64,000 nucleotides of DNA. Source: Pyrrhosoma nymphula. Its lineage: Eukaryota > Arthropoda > Insecta > Odonata > Coenagrionidae. The DNA lies in contig OY754332.1 in NCBI GenBank assembly GCA_963573305.1, positions 53,233,559 through 53,297,558 of the forward strand. Reading direction: 5' to 3'. Below, one piece after another: positions 1-11,114 of this stretch (the stretch's first letter is position 1; every line of letters starts with the position of its first letter). Both the position numbers and the translations under genes were made by a program. The notes beneath the pieces are model-generated. The model was not told the DNA's origin, did no database searches, and saw only the letters and a list, made by a program, of their open reading frames with translations.

Positions 1-54
1 TGACGCCGTCCGCTTAAGCGCCACTTGCTCCGGGGCCTCGGACCCTTTGCCACC

Positions 55-180
55 CTCCTCCCACTCTCCCCTCCCCCGCCACAATTCCGCCCCACCACCC
101 CGCCCGCCCACCCACTCCCCCTCCCGCTCAACCCATCCACTCCCCTCCCAAGGACGGCACCCTGGAGAACCATCAGTATT
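55..180. other. C-rich polypyrimidine tract
   Basis: The plus strand is very rich in C with interspersed T and A (runs such as CTCCCCTCCCCC). It resembles the G-rich tracts at 10.2-10.8 kb and 57.2-57.8 kb in the opposite orientation. The open frame through it encodes mostly Pro/Leu/Thr and is explained by composition, so no gene is called. Confidence 0.6.
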
Positions 181-235
181 CCGCTTCGAGGTGTCCAGTC
201 CGCTCCGCTATTTCAATTAGATCGAACTGACGAAG

Positions 236-296
236 AATGGGGGCTGGGAGAGTTTCTCATCCCGAGGGTCCCGGTTCGAATCCCGGCAGTCGCAGA
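236..296 (+). repeat. tRNA-derived SINE head (B-box-like)
   Basis: The sequence GGTTCGAATCC near 272-282 matches a pol III B box / tRNA T-loop, flanked by CCCGG on both sides. The T-stem has a C-C mismatch and no convincing acceptor stem or D arm is present, so this is not a functional tRNA. The order 'GCTGG...CTCATCCCGAGGG...GGTTCGAATCCCGGCAG' matches the heads of the SINE-like copies at 35.3, 42.4, 43.2 and 58.5 kb. Confidence 0.5.
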
Positions 297-299
297 CAT

Positions 300-1840
300 T
301 TATTTTTAGCTTACATTTTTCCAATGGTATCTCGATCCTTAGTTGGATGATATGTGATGACCATGGTAACCATCCCAAAACAAAATCATCTTTGAAAATC
401 TTTAGAATAATATACTTGCGAATATTTGAATTGCCAGGAACATTATCACTGTTTTATTTAACGGAAGTGGACATGTCCTTCAGGGTCAACCAGCAATCAC
501 GCATTTATTTTGAGTTAATTATTCACTATCCCATCCGGTTTAAGATTCTTAAGGCTTTAAGTTGTGTCATGGAATTTACAAGGGAGTACTTTAATCCTAA
601 TCGTTCAATATATGTCGGACACCACGAATATATTGTTTTTTTGCTGCATGAGCCAGTGACATCAGCTATTCAATCGTGTTTAGAAGTAATAAATGCGCAG
701 TTATCTAAATACTAATGCCTATTGCTGACCTCTGTTCACAGTTCTCAATTGTTTTCATTTCTATCACGTTATTTTCGAGTGAGCACTGAAGCCAAAATTG
801 CCAAATGTGACGGTATTTCATAAATAAATTTCTATTTAGCAGTTTTAGGAAGTATCATCGATTAGTCTCGCAATAGAACTTTTATAGAATAATACTGGCA
901 GTAAAAGTGTTGCCAAATTAAAAGGCAGTTAGGTAACATTTACAGCCTTGTTTTGGTGAAAGACTGAGAGAGTGCTGACTGTTTGCTAACAGCAATTGAG
1001 ATTTATTCCGCCATATAAAGCCCGAATGGTTTTAGTATAAGTTTAAATTTTCTAAAAGGGCTAAGAAAAAATATTTTACCAGATTTAACCAAAAAATCTT
1101 GCTAGACTGTGTAAATGTGATAGTATTTATTCATTCAGTTCAGTTAAGCCAAAAATTAATGCATGAAACATGTTATAATGAAAGAACGGAATGAATGACG
1201 AATGTGTATAGACATAAAGAAAGGAGAACAATCACTTGACTTTCTGCTCCTGTTTCCTTTCACTAAATGCTGCCAGTTTGGAATAGGTGATATTGCGCGA
1301 TGGATATTATCGTTTAAGTTCATAACATGTAATTCTTTAAGAATTTCTGCAAATGCTCCGCGGAACCAGGAATCTATATTTAAACATTTTTTTTAAATTT
1401 AACGATTTCACTTTTCAAGTGGCAGAAATTCTGCAAACATTTTGCTATTCTTTTTTTGCTCCAAATTCGCTTCTTCACTGTATAGGTAGCCCTAAAGGAG
1501 CCAAAGAAATTTCCATCCATCGCATTTCACTAACCTCCCCCAATAAATGTTCCAGAAAGATCGACTCAACAGACACGAGCCAATTGAAAACGGTCCATTC
1601 CACGATCCCAATAAAACACTAAGGAAAACTGCGTGTTTCGTTCAAACTGCTACGAGCGAAAAGAAAGCGCGATAAAGCTATTACAAGGACTGGGGCTAGT
1701 AGCCGCTAGATACTCAAGGTTAAACTATGGGCTACGACAACTGGAAAAAATTCGCACCCCAGGATATTCAGGTCGACACTACATGCAATGTTTCACCCCC
1801 ATACTATATCTGTAGGACAGAATAAAAGAAATTCATATCA
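300..1840. other. No recognised feature (AT-rich)
   Basis: AT-rich sequence with no protein homology I can recognise. An ATG-started frame of 122 codons at 347-715 (+) has no familiar motif and could be chance; it is the longest ATG frame in this stretch. No RNA gene, hairpin or tandem repeat is evident. Confidence 0.5.
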
Positions 1841-1841
1841 A

Positions 1842-1890
1842 AACGCCCTAGTGGCTGCTGGCGGCGTAGTATGTAGATGTAGATCCCATT
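1842..1890 (+). repeat. CR1/L2-type LINE 3' tail remnant
   Basis: The sequence reads '...CGCCCTAGTGG..GCTGGCGGCGTAGTATGTAGATGTAGAT'. It aligns with the minus-strand 3' end of the LINE copies at 3.75 and 18.7 kb ('CGCCTATTGAGGCGGCTTGCGGGGTAATATGTAGATGTAG'). It is therefore a diverged tail of the same or a sister family in plus orientation. No coding part of that LINE was recognised upstream, so the copy is tiny or heavily decayed. Confidence 0.55.
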
Positions 1891-1894
1891 GCCG

Positions 1895-3190
1895 ACGCGT
1901 TGTGAGAGAAGTGTCTCCAATTCAGACTTATATTTCTCTTCAATCTTTGTCCCCGATGCAATCAGTCGGCGTCTTTCTTGAAATCAGACCCCCTCCTGCC
2001 GCTTCCCACACCATCCTCCCACTCCTTAAACTTCCCCCCCCCCCCAACCACTGCTCCGTACGGAGACTGCCCACCCTAACCCTCAAAATGCTCAAATGAA
2101 ATGGCGTCATCCACCCCATCATGAATGGAATCAGAATTTCAATGGATTGGCATTAGTCTCGCTGTATATCCTAAACTACTCCCACCAAACCTATATAGGA
2201 AAGCGTATATCAAAATAATACGTTTTAGCCCCGGATAAAATAGGATCAGGTAATGGAATCTTTTGAAAGCAGGCAGCATCTTTTCAGAAAGAAAGTAAAA
2301 ACTATTGGAGCATTTAAGTGTACCATTCTGAAATGGGGCACACGTCGCAACAAGATAGAGGTAAAAAGAAAATCCGTAAGGCTGATGTCATTACAAGAAC
2401 AAAATAAATTGTAATCCATGAAAAACAAATCCACTCTTTCAAGGAGACCAAGCTTTAAAAAATGTCTCATTTTGTTCATATTCCTACTTTGAATTTCAAA
2501 TAGTATTCAACGATGCATCGAAGATGACTTCGAATTGTGATTTTTCAGTGAAAAAAAATTTGATTTCAAACCTCCACCATAGTGTACTTAGTAAGCATTG
2601 TAGCCATTTCCAACTATGAAAAATTTTATGCACATCATTACAGTAATCGTAAGATTCTGCAGCATAAATTATTCCTCTAAATCAACGATCTTCAAACTTT
2701 TTCGGTTCATGGAATCTTATGAGTTCTAAAATATTTTATGGAACTCTCCCTCACAAAAAAATATTCACAAAAATTGTACGATCGTACATAAGAAAACATG
2801 TTTTCTTTTCAGCATTCTTGTAAAACATTGAAGTCGTTCAGTTATATGTGTCTTAATAGCGGCTATCTTTGAGGTCTACAGATGCAAGGCAGACGGCAGG
2901 AATTCTTCCAAGGAGCCCAAATCACACTGTCACAACAAACTGCCTCCCCAATACTGTAAAAATGCAGTAGTTGACCGACGTATTTTCACATGACTCACAT
3001 CTATTTCGCAACTTTAAGACTGCTTTTACGAGATGGCACTACGAGATTTCCGAAATTTTTACAATTACACGCATACATTAAGTGGTGGTCTATTTGAAGT
3101 AGCTCAGACTAGATTATTGGTCAAATGTAAGCGGTTTTCCAGGATTTCCTGATAAAGTTTACAACACCTATTTTATTCTGCTGATAACAT
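1895..3190. other. No recognised feature
   Basis: Only a C homopolymer stretch near 2034-2045 and AT-rich unique-looking sequence are visible. Short frames on both strands are low complexity or unrecognised. Confidence 0.45.
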
Positions 3191-3194
3191 TTAC

Positions 3195-3260
3195 GCACTA
3201 TCTTACGAATCTACGAAAGGGTGTGTGGCGGAGGGTTTGATTCTTGAAAAGGGAGGGAAG
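3195..3260 (-). repeat. LINE 3'-UTR-like remnant
   Basis: The motif 'ACGAAAGGGTGTGTGGCGGAGGGT' resembles 'AGGCGTGTGGCGGGGGGTGT' just inside the 3' end of the minus-strand LINE copies at 3.8 and 18.75 kb. From memory, similar strings close many arthropod CR1-like LINEs. The match is short, so this is tentative. Confidence 0.35.
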
Positions 3261-3639
3261 TGAAAAATTCATTCGTAGGGGAAAGGGGTGTATGTCCAAT
3301 AATGAAGAGTATTTAGTTTGATTCGCGTGTCGTTGCGTTTTGGGCTCACTTGCTAATGGAATGCGCGAAGAAATAATTCTCACACCTATCACACGGTGGA
3401 TCCACAGTTTGACGGTGGATCTCTCTATGATTCCGAGATGGGCATCCTTTCCTCTTCGTCGCTCACTCAGTCGTCCCCTTGGTTCACTCTCGGTGACCCC
3501 TCCCCCTTTCACATCTCACCCGCCCGGCGAAGGTATCTCCGGTGGCCTCAATGGCCCCAGATTTAATAGACCCATGAACTACATACGTACCTACCACGCC
3601 GTTCCATTTCGAAGTAAGCAAAGTCAAAAGAGCTCAACT

Positions 3640-3752
3640 ACTGGTGTTAGACCTGGAAAAACTAGCTCTGATTTAATAATATCCACTATTTTCCCCTATC
3701 CATGAATACCTGTTTTGCCCCAGTTCCCTATGCTGTTCTCAAGAATTTAAGA
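3640..3752 (-). repeat. Old RTE-like repeat, left part (split by LINE copy A)
   Basis: This segment ('AATAATATCCACTATT..CCCC.ATCCATG.ATAC') is similar to 16595-16650. In the 16.6-17.0 kb copy the sequence continues without interruption into a region similar to 6240-6545 here. LINE copy A therefore appears to have inserted into this older repeat. The second half carries a LINE C-terminus on the minus strand. Confidence 0.55.
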
Positions 3753-6234
3753 TTCATCTACATCTACATCTACATATTACCCCGCAAGCCGCCTCAATAG
3801 GCGTGTGGCGGGGGGTGTTAGGACACCAGCCGCTTAAAGATAAAAAGGAAACGCTCTAATGAAATTACGCCTAGCATTTATTGAAGTCCCTTATTGTTCG
3901 GGGGAAAAACGAATTCCCATACCTATCCGTTCGGCAAAATATCTCTCTTAATTTATCGTTTCTATCGGACCTGGAAATATAGTGGGGTTCTAATATGATG
4001 TTCTCCGTGTCGCTCTGAAAGATATCTATTCTCAATTGTTCAAGCAATCTAAGCCTAGCGCGCAGCCTCCGAGTCTCTAGCGGTTCCCAGCCTAATTCGT
4101 TTAACATCTGTGTAACGCTGTCAGTACGCCCGTAGCTGTTTTTGACGAATCGCGCAGCTTTCCTTTGTATTTTATTAAGTTCCCGGACTAAGTCTTTCTG
4201 CACCGGATCCCATATGCTCGCTGCATATTCAAGGTGTGGCCGGACGAGTGCGAAATAGCACTTCTCTTTTACTTTTTCATCCGAAAATCTTCCCACAATA
4301 CGCTTGACGAATCCTAGCTTCTTCAGAGCTCTGCCACAAATATTTCTTATATGTGCTCCCCACGATAGGTCCGAAGTTATCGTAACTCCTAGATACTTCA
4401 CTTCATCTGTCGCCTTTATGTTAACACCATCCACAGCATATACATGGGAATAGTTGGACGACTTCCGCAAGAAATGTACCGCCGTGCATTTGCTCAGATT
4501 AAGTTCGAGTCCCCACTCTTGGCTCCACACATGAACGTTGTTTAAATCCGATGATAGAGTTTCAAAGTCAGAGTGATCACTAATTTCACGATAGATGACA
4601 GCGTCGTCGGCGAATAGACGTATTTTACTGCTAATTCGAGAGCATAGATCATTTATGTATATAATGAACAAAAGGGGTCCGATCACGCTTCCTTGCGGGA
4701 CACCTGATGTCACTTTAACGACATCAGAGCTAATTCCGTCAAGAACTACCTTTTGCTTACGATCACTCAGAAAGTCGCGTATCCAGTTTACTACTGTTTC
4801 GTTTAGGCCGCATGACTGTAATTTGTATAAAAGTTTGTTATGAGGTACCGTGTCGAAAGCTTTCTTAAAATCTAGAAATAATGCGTCAACTTGTCTTTTC
4901 GATTCGCCAGATTTGAGAACGTCATGAAGAAAGAGCGCGAGTTGTGTTTCACATGATCTACCTTTCCGGAAGCCGTGCTGACAGCCATGGAGGACGTTAC
5001 GACTGTCCAGGAACGTCATGATATTGCTAACGACGATATGTTCGAGTATCTTGCCTATAATCGACGTTAATGAAATTGGTCGATAGTTCCCTGGGTCGTG
5101 TCTGTTTCCCTTTTTGAATATCGGTGTAACGTTTGCAATTTTCCAGTCTAATGGTATCTTTCCTTCAGACAATGACTTCTTGAATATTATGTCTAAGAAC
5201 GGTGCGATCTGTGGCGCCAACTCCTTGAGGACACGCGCGGGTATTCCCTCCGGACCCGGAGATTTACTATTTTTTATCGACTGTAGCTGTTTAGTTATCC
5301 CATCACGTTGAATAGTGATTTCTTTCATCGGTTCCTCAGTGAATTGTATTTCAAAATTACATGCAGTATCGTCTGTGGTGAATACACTTTTGAAGTGGGA
5401 ATTTAACGTGTTAGCTTTGTCAATATTTTCGGTGACAAGTTTGCCATCATTATCAAATAACGAATCTACGGTTGAAGATTTTCCCTGAAGCTCTCTCGCA
5501 TATGACCAAAAAGATTTCGGATTTTCTTCGAGTAATTCACCAAGTACTTTTTTCTTGAAATTTAGCAATGCAGAACGCATTGATTTCTTAGTTTTTGAGC
5601 GTTGCGCAGCGTAACTTTCTTTTGCTTCAAGTTCCTTCGATTTGTCACCTACCGTAGTGAACTTTTTAACCAAGTTGTACAATTTTCTCTGTCTCTTAAG
5701 GTCCCTCCTAACATCGTTGTTATACCAGCGAGGTTCTTTACTGTCGCATTTCAATTTTTGCGGAATATATTCGTTGATTCCCCGTCGTAGAATTTTTAAG
5801 AAATATTTCCATGATTCATCAGTGCTTTTATCCTCAGTTTTAGCTACGAAATCCGTGTACGAATCATTAAGCATCTCGCCAAATTTGATGAAGTTGCATT
5901 TATCAAATAAATAAATATTGCGTTTCGGTTTTACAGCTGACTCTACTTCAATTTTTAAGGTTGCAAAAATTACTCTGTGATCACTTATGCCGTCAATAAT
6001 ATCGAGCTGTTTCATCAACTTAGGATGGCTTACTGCAAAAAGGTCTAATATTTTATTTCCTCTCGTAGGCTTGTCAACTACTTGGGAAAGTGAGTGATTA
6101 GCAAGTGTGTTGAGTAAGATCTCGCTGATTTCCCTTTTCCTAGAATTCGGTTTTACAGTGTAAGAATCCCAATTTATATATGGCAGATTAAAATCTCCCC
6201 CAATAATTATTACACTTTTACTGTCTCTCACAGT
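3753..6234 (-). mobile_element. CR1/L2-type non-LTR retrotransposon, copy A (5'-truncated)
   Basis: The element runs right to left. Its 3' end at about 3753 is a short (GATGTA)n tail rather than poly(A), preceded by a short 3' UTR (about 3775-3870) with a small hairpin (GCCGCCTCAATAGGCG on the plus strand). The 5' end is truncated inside the endonuclease domain at about 6234. A copy about 99% identical in protein lies at 18.71-21.10 kb and has a shorter 5' end. Flanking target duplications are not clear; imperfect matches around 'AATTTAAGAT' and 'ATTTGTGAAGAT' are possible. The group (CR1/L2/Jockey superfamily) is judged from protein motifs and tail type; the exact clade is inference. Confidence 0.88.
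3871..6231 (-). CDS. LINE ORF2 protein: partial endonuclease plus reverse transcriptase
   Basis: A 786-codon open frame without stops. Residues 11-15 (GGDFN) and the SDHR motif near residue 84 are the C-terminal part of an apurinic-like endonuclease; its N-terminus is missing through 5' truncation. A linker rich in Lys/Arg follows. The reverse transcriptase has the blocks KSPGPEGIP, NYRPISLTS, LDFKKAFDTVPH, SGVPQGSVIGPLLF and the catalytic FADD (about 538-541), then GVTITSDLSWGAHI and a C-terminal region ending in TIRDFNKC. In a complete element this enzyme nicks the target and copies element RNA at the nick. The ATG is only the first in the truncated frame, not a natural start. The intact frame implies recent insertion, but without its endonuclease N-terminus or a promoter the copy is unlikely to be autonomous. 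Confidence 0.93.
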   Translation of the reverse strand: MRDSKSVIIIGGDFNLPYINWDSYTVKPNSRKREISEILLNTLANHSLSQVVDKPTRGNKILDLFAVSHPKLMKQLDIIDGISDHRVIFATLKIEVESAVKPKRNIYLFDKCNFIKFGEMLNDSYTDFVAKTEDKSTDESWKYFLKILRRGINEYIPQKLKCDSKEPRWYNNDVRRDLKRQRKLYNLVKKFTTVGDKSKELEAKESYAAQRSKTKKSMRSALLNFKKKVLGELLEENPKSFWSYARELQGKSSTVDSLFDNDGKLVTENIDKANTLNSHFKSVFTTDDTACNFEIQFTEEPMKEITIQRDGITKQLQSIKNSKSPGPEGIPARVLKELAPQIAPFLDIIFKKSLSEGKIPLDWKIANVTPIFKKGNRHDPGNYRPISLTSIIGKILEHIVVSNIMTFLDSRNVLHGCQHGFRKGRSCETQLALFLHDVLKSGESKRQVDALFLDFKKAFDTVPHNKLLYKLQSCGLNETVVNWIRDFLSDRKQKVVLDGISSDVVKVTSGVPQGSVIGPLLFIIYINDLCSRISSKIRLFADDAVIYREISDHSDFETLSSDLNNVHVWSQEWGLELNLSKCTAVHFLRKSSNYSHVYAVDGVNIKATDEVKYLGVTITSDLSWGAHIRNICGRALKKLGFVKRIVGRFSDEKVKEKCYFALVRPHLEYAASIWDPVQKDLVRELNKIQRKAARFVKNSYGRTDSVTQMLNELGWEPLETRRLRARLRLLEQLRIDIFQSDTENIILEPHYISRSDRNDKLREIFCRTDRYGNSFFPRTIRDFNKC

Positions 6235-6239
6235 AAATG

Positions 6240-6545
6240 CGGAGATTTGTGAAGATGTTCTTCCTCTTCAGTCTCTTCCACCACATCCACCCATGAATTA
6301 CTCGGTGCATATCTCCTAGACACACCATTTACTCTTATATCATAAATCTGCTTTGTTTTTCAACTCTCACCCTTTCTCTCAGCTAGGTCACAGGAGCACA
6401 CATGACTGCCTCTAGTGAAAAAATTATTCCTAACCCTGTCCCTCCAACTTTTACCACAAACACTTCTGAAATACGCCATTCCCACTGCATTTAGCCTAAA
6501 TTTACGACTATCCAGGAATACTCAAGTTTTAAAATAATAAAGTTG
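6240..6545 (-). pseudogene. RTE-like LINE C-terminus remnant, right part
   Basis: On the minus strand, around 6435-6500, the translation reads LNAVGMAYFRSVCGKSWRDRV. This matches the LNAV.MRYLRSVCGKSR.DRV block downstream of the reverse transcriptase in a common arthropod LINE family, also seen at 16.9 and 36.05 kb. Stops and frame changes occur on either side, so it is a fossil. It is the continuation of the 3640-3752 repeat across LINE copy A. Confidence 0.6.
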
Positions 6546-9500
6546 GAAGGAAAATCCTCCGGTAAACTGAAAATTTGCTTTCTTACTGTGGCACTACATG
6601 ATTTTACCTCCTTAATGATGGGACTACAATGGAGGGGAAATGCAATCCACGTGCTCACTGTTTTTCTCCTTAACTGAAAATGTCTTGGAATTTTTAGCTG
6701 GGTGAGTACAAAATGTTTACCTCACTACAGACGTTTTGAAGCTTTCATGGTAACGAAACCAACTGTAGCTCGTTTTCAAAATACCCCTAGCACTGAGAGA
6801 CAGTTTTAATCGCTGATAGTTTTCTGCAACTTGAGTAAATTTAGATGAAACGTTTTCCACTGTTTTTGCCGCTCGCGGTAGCGAGGCAAGCCGACCTGGC
6901 AACACTTAAGTTCCGCGTCCAAACAACATCACGCTCTATATCAACTACGCTTCATTAATCTTATCATAACGTTAGTTCCTCTCATCGGTTGCGCCCCATG
7001 AGTGAAAATCTCTTTTGATAACAAGGTTCTCTTCCTAATGAATTTTGCATTTCGACCACTTTCTTCCAAAATTCTGTCCAAACAGATAAATTTCTCCATC
7101 TGCATCTGCATTTCTCCATCTGTTGTGTTATTTTTATAATGACTTAAGACTTCTTTACCCTAAACAAAGAAATTATTTCGTTTTCTAGTGATTCACCCTA
7201 TTCTGCTTTGATATCGGACCTTTAAATGACTTAAAAACCGTGGGAGGCATGATTAATCAATGCATGATCATCCGAAAACCCAGCCGTTTAAATCGATTCT
7301 CCAATTTTCTTTTAAAATTCAAGTGATCTCCAGGCTCTACGATATATTTCCTTTGCATTCTTGCGGAATGAAACTTAATTTTCCAGCATTATTCGCAACT
7401 TTCTCTATTTCAATGCTGGCATGTATACGATATAAAAGACACCCTCCTTCCAAAGTTGCTATTGCATCCTCCGAATTAGTCCATAAAGTCATCTCTTTCA
7501 ATCCCATCCTAGCTTCATCCATGACTGCAAGGTGGGTTATCCATTACTTCTGCCTTTCTCCCCTTCATTTCCCTTGAAAGCTCTCTCGACTTCGCAATCA
7601 AATATTCTTGGACCCAGCTTGTCCATTTCAGAGTCTTACTTTCTTTTATCATAAGGCACAAGCCTGTTTTCCGTATCTCGCATTACTCTTCCACACATTA
7701 ACCCCTCCCAGCCTATACGTAATTCTTTCACCAAAAATTCCTTCTCCCCGAGCACTATAAATGACTCTAATGAAACAATGAGACACTCCGTCAAAACAAA
7801 TTTCAGTTTCCGTCCTTCCCTTCTTCCTCCTTTTCCCTATTCCCTCCTTCGTCCTGGCCGCTCTCACAAAACTCCCTACCACAAGCCCTAGCGTCGGCTC
7901 GCACGGTAGTACGTCGATCAATTTCTTCTGGCTATAGGAACACTTTACCTGCCTTTTAATAATTAGTTGCACTTCTTTTATATCTCTCGTTCCCTGAAAA
8001 TAATTTCACCACCACGTAGAGAACTCACATTTTTTGTTTTACTTTTCTACTACATGCACAGCTCTTTCAAAGATGCCAACATTCGACCAAGCAGGTTTGG
8101 AATGACCTAACAGGAGCAACCATGATTGCTTCCGACCGTTTAGCTTTTAATGGCATCAGAACGTTCACGGCCTTGCAGTACGCCAGTATCTTTCTTTTTT
8201 ACCACCAAAAGCATTTCCGTTGGAAGAGGGTAGCCTTTTAGGACAGTTATAAGTCATCATTTTTTATGAGTAGGTACTACAATAATATATCTAAAGAGAA
8301 ATAGAAAGAACCCCAGAGGTGATAGATTATTTTTTAGTAATTTATATGATGCCCTCAGCTAATCCCAAAGACACATTTTAATATTTGTTTGCAAAATTTC
8401 GCAGCTTTGTCTTGGGTGATGAAAATTCCACTGGCTGGATTCAAGTACGCGCCTTAACGATTTGACATGGGCTTTACCCTGCCATGATTATTGCCGAAGA
8501 AAGTTCTAAAAAAATACCAAGTGATACTTATAAGCATAGACCTAAGACATTTGAAAAGAGACAAAACATTAGGTCTCCAAGTCTTACACGTTAGCCTTCT
8601 TTTGAGAAGTTGCATTTCGTCTGGAATGGGTAACTGAAGACAGTTTGACGGCGAGAGTTAGTTTTCATTTCGCTTTCGTTGACCTAAGTAAATAATCTTG
8701 ACTTGCCATGTGGGTTGTTTAATAAGTCCACTCCTAAGGACAGGTCATTGGGATCACCTTACGAAAGTGGAACTCTTTCAGAATAAAGGGTTATATCTCG
8801 GGATATTACGGTATTTACAGTCTTGAAAATTTTAAAAGAAAACAATACTTCGTTTTTCCACATAAATAGTTTTTGTGCACGACCCGGATCGACATCATCA
8901 TGTGATCCTCGACTAAACCCGGGTCATAATATAATATGATTTGTTTGGAAAACTAAGCATTGTTTTATTTTCAAATATGAAGCAGAATCTCAAATTTGAA
9001 TAGGATAATATATACTATGTATTTATAGTCCTTTTATCAAGTAAACTAACTAAATCACAAATTGGCTACTTATAGCTAGTAATAATTCAAACACCTAAGG
9101 TAACAAAAGAGAAAAAATTAGCCTTTAATCGAAAGAGCTAGTAGGGTGGTACTAAGTGGTTATGATTGGGATTTACTGCGATTATATTGTTTAGAAAAAT
9201 GTTAGTTTTGATTATGAGGAGTTTAATATTTTCCTCCTGGTGCTCATATTCCGTTTTTAGAGAGTTGTTTATTGGAAAGGTGGTTTTTATTTCTTAGTTT
9301 ATATATCATGTTATATATTATTATGATTTGCATCATTTATACTTTTCATTATTGAAAATGTTGGTATTTATGAGCTAAAAATAAATGAAACATGAAAAAA
9401 TTGAAAATTTTGAATCGAAATCCGTATGCGGTAAAAAAAGAGGTCAAGAATATATTATAAACTCCGTGCTATCATGGTTGATACGATCACACGCTTAAAA

Positions 9501-10089
9501 TTAGAAGATAGGTTAAAGGATAGAAAAGATAAAAATGTAAATTTTCCGCGCACGATTAAGGAGAACAATAGCTATGATCGATGCCATTAATAATGTAAAT
9601 AGTAACGATGGGTACTGATGTTTAATGCTAATCTTTATTTTATATCTAAATTAATTAATGCATAAGTTGATAATTAACTTTGTTTCATGCGTCGGTAATT
9701 TTGTAACAATTTTTGCTCGTAAGCTAAACTGAACTCTGCCAATTGATCCCCGCGATACATGAGGGCAGCGTCCATCCCGCATGAGTAACACGATGCTTAG
9801 AAGCCGCACTGCTTGTGGCGTCCCTATCACGAGCATTGCTTAATTAAACATGAACCTATATTTAGTAGAATAGCTCAAATCAGCATGAGTGTGTAAAACG
9901 GTTAGTGCATTCCTCGTGCGGAATAACCCTTAAGCCAAAAACCACTGAGTTGACTTTCAGGATTACACGTAGAATCCAGGGGAGTCCGAGTAAATTTTAA
10001 TGCAGCGACGTCGGGGTGTTAAAAGGGGATGTGCGTTTTGGTGCACGCATGTGAACACAGAACTGCGACTTAAGCCTAAATTCCGCGGC
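6546..10089. other. No recognised gene or repeat
   Basis: About 3.5 kb with no long open frame and no protein I recognise. Frames of 60-107 codons (for example 7260-7577 + and 7649-7972 -) show no motif. The stretch around 8.9-9.6 kb is particularly AT-rich. Host introns or regulatory DNA cannot be excluded. Confidence 0.45.
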
Positions 10090-11110
10090 ACCGCAGCGTG
10101 ATTAAAATAATGCGAGCGATCGCATCGCGCGGTTTATATTTATGTGCGCGTCGCAGAGGGAGAGAGCGGTTCCCCCGCGGAAGGTGGGGCTGGTGGGCGG
10201 GGGAGAGGGTGGTCCCTCAAGTGACGCGGCGGCCCAAGAGGAAGGGGGAAGAGAATCCTCCGCCGCGGTGGAAAAGAAAGACGCCCGAGAAGGAATTAAG
10301 ACGCGCGGGGAGGAAAGGGACGAGGCGGGGGGGGAAGGGAGAGGGAAGGAATCCAAATCTCCCGAAGCAGAGCAGTCCTCCCTTCGCTTCGGCGCGGATT
10401 CAAACTAATGCAGCCGAGGGTGTGTATGTGGGGGGGGGGAGGAAGGAGGTGGTTGGAGGTGCGCGGCCGTCGAAGTGTCCCCGAGGAGAGGAGATATGGC
10501 GTCTTAAGGAGTGTGGGGGGGGGGGAGAAAATGCGTGGGGAGGGAGGGGGAGGCGAGGGCGTTGGAAGGAGGGTGGAAAGCGGGTGGGCAGTTGAAGCGG
10601 CCCCGAATCGATGTGAGCCATTCTTCTGGGGAATTTGACGGTGGCGTGGAGTGATGCGCACTCGGAACAAATGAGCCTCGGCTCCCGCCTCCACCACCCC
10701 CCACTCGCCCCGTTGCCGCTGCCTCTGCTGATCAAGGCGGCGGCAGCGGGGGGCGGCAGGGCAAGGGGGGCAGAGCGCACGTAAGGGGGATGGGGAGGTA
10801 GGCCGCCGTGTGCTCTCTTCTTGCTTCTTTCGAGGAGAATGAGTGCGGTAACTGCCCCGGATGAGCACAACTCTCGGGGAGAGCAAGTCGTTCGGTTTTT
10901 CTTCTCCTTCTCCATTCCCGGGAAGCGCTCGCGACACAAAATGGGCGCCGCGGCCGGGAGGGAAAGGATTGTCGACGCCACACGAGATGCGATGGAGGAG
11001 AGAGGAAGGGAATGGGTTAAGAGGGGCGGCCGGGGGATCGACGCGGCGAATCCGTTGTTGTACGAGGGGCTGCCCGGCACGCATGAAAAACGACGCGCGA
11101 CCACTGGCAG
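10090..11110. promoter_or_regulatory. CpG island with G-rich plus strand
   Basis: GC- and CpG-dense sequence bounded sharply by AT-rich DNA. The plus strand has long G/A tracts at 10190-10600, for example a run of nine G at about 10431 and ten at about 10514. Overlapping open frames on both strands reach 262 codons, but they are Pro/Ser/Arg/Gly-rich and compositionally driven, so no CDS is called. An ATG in good context (ACAAAATGG) at about 10940 (+) opens a frame of about 57 codons beginning MGAAAGRERIV, which could be a first exon. A promoter-associated island is plausible; transcription is not shown by sequence alone. Confidence 0.5.
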
Positions 11111-11114
11111 TTGA

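Noticed and set aside
236..296. Genuine tRNA gene
   Set aside because: Only the T-arm/B-box part is convincing, with a mismatched T-stem and no acceptor or D arm; better explained as a SINE head.
347..715. 122-codon ATG frame (+)
   Set aside because: No recognisable motif, AT-rich composition, no supporting splice or promoter signal; left unassigned.
4595..5914. Plus-strand frames over LINE copy A, and the same at 19549-20868
   Set aside because: Antisense shadows of the reverse transcriptase frame; duplicated only because the LINE is.
10296..11084. Open frame of 262 codons (-) in the CpG island, with overlapping frames on both strands
   Set aside because: Several frames are open at once because the DNA is GC-rich and stop-poor; proteins are Pro/Ser/Arg-rich without motifs.
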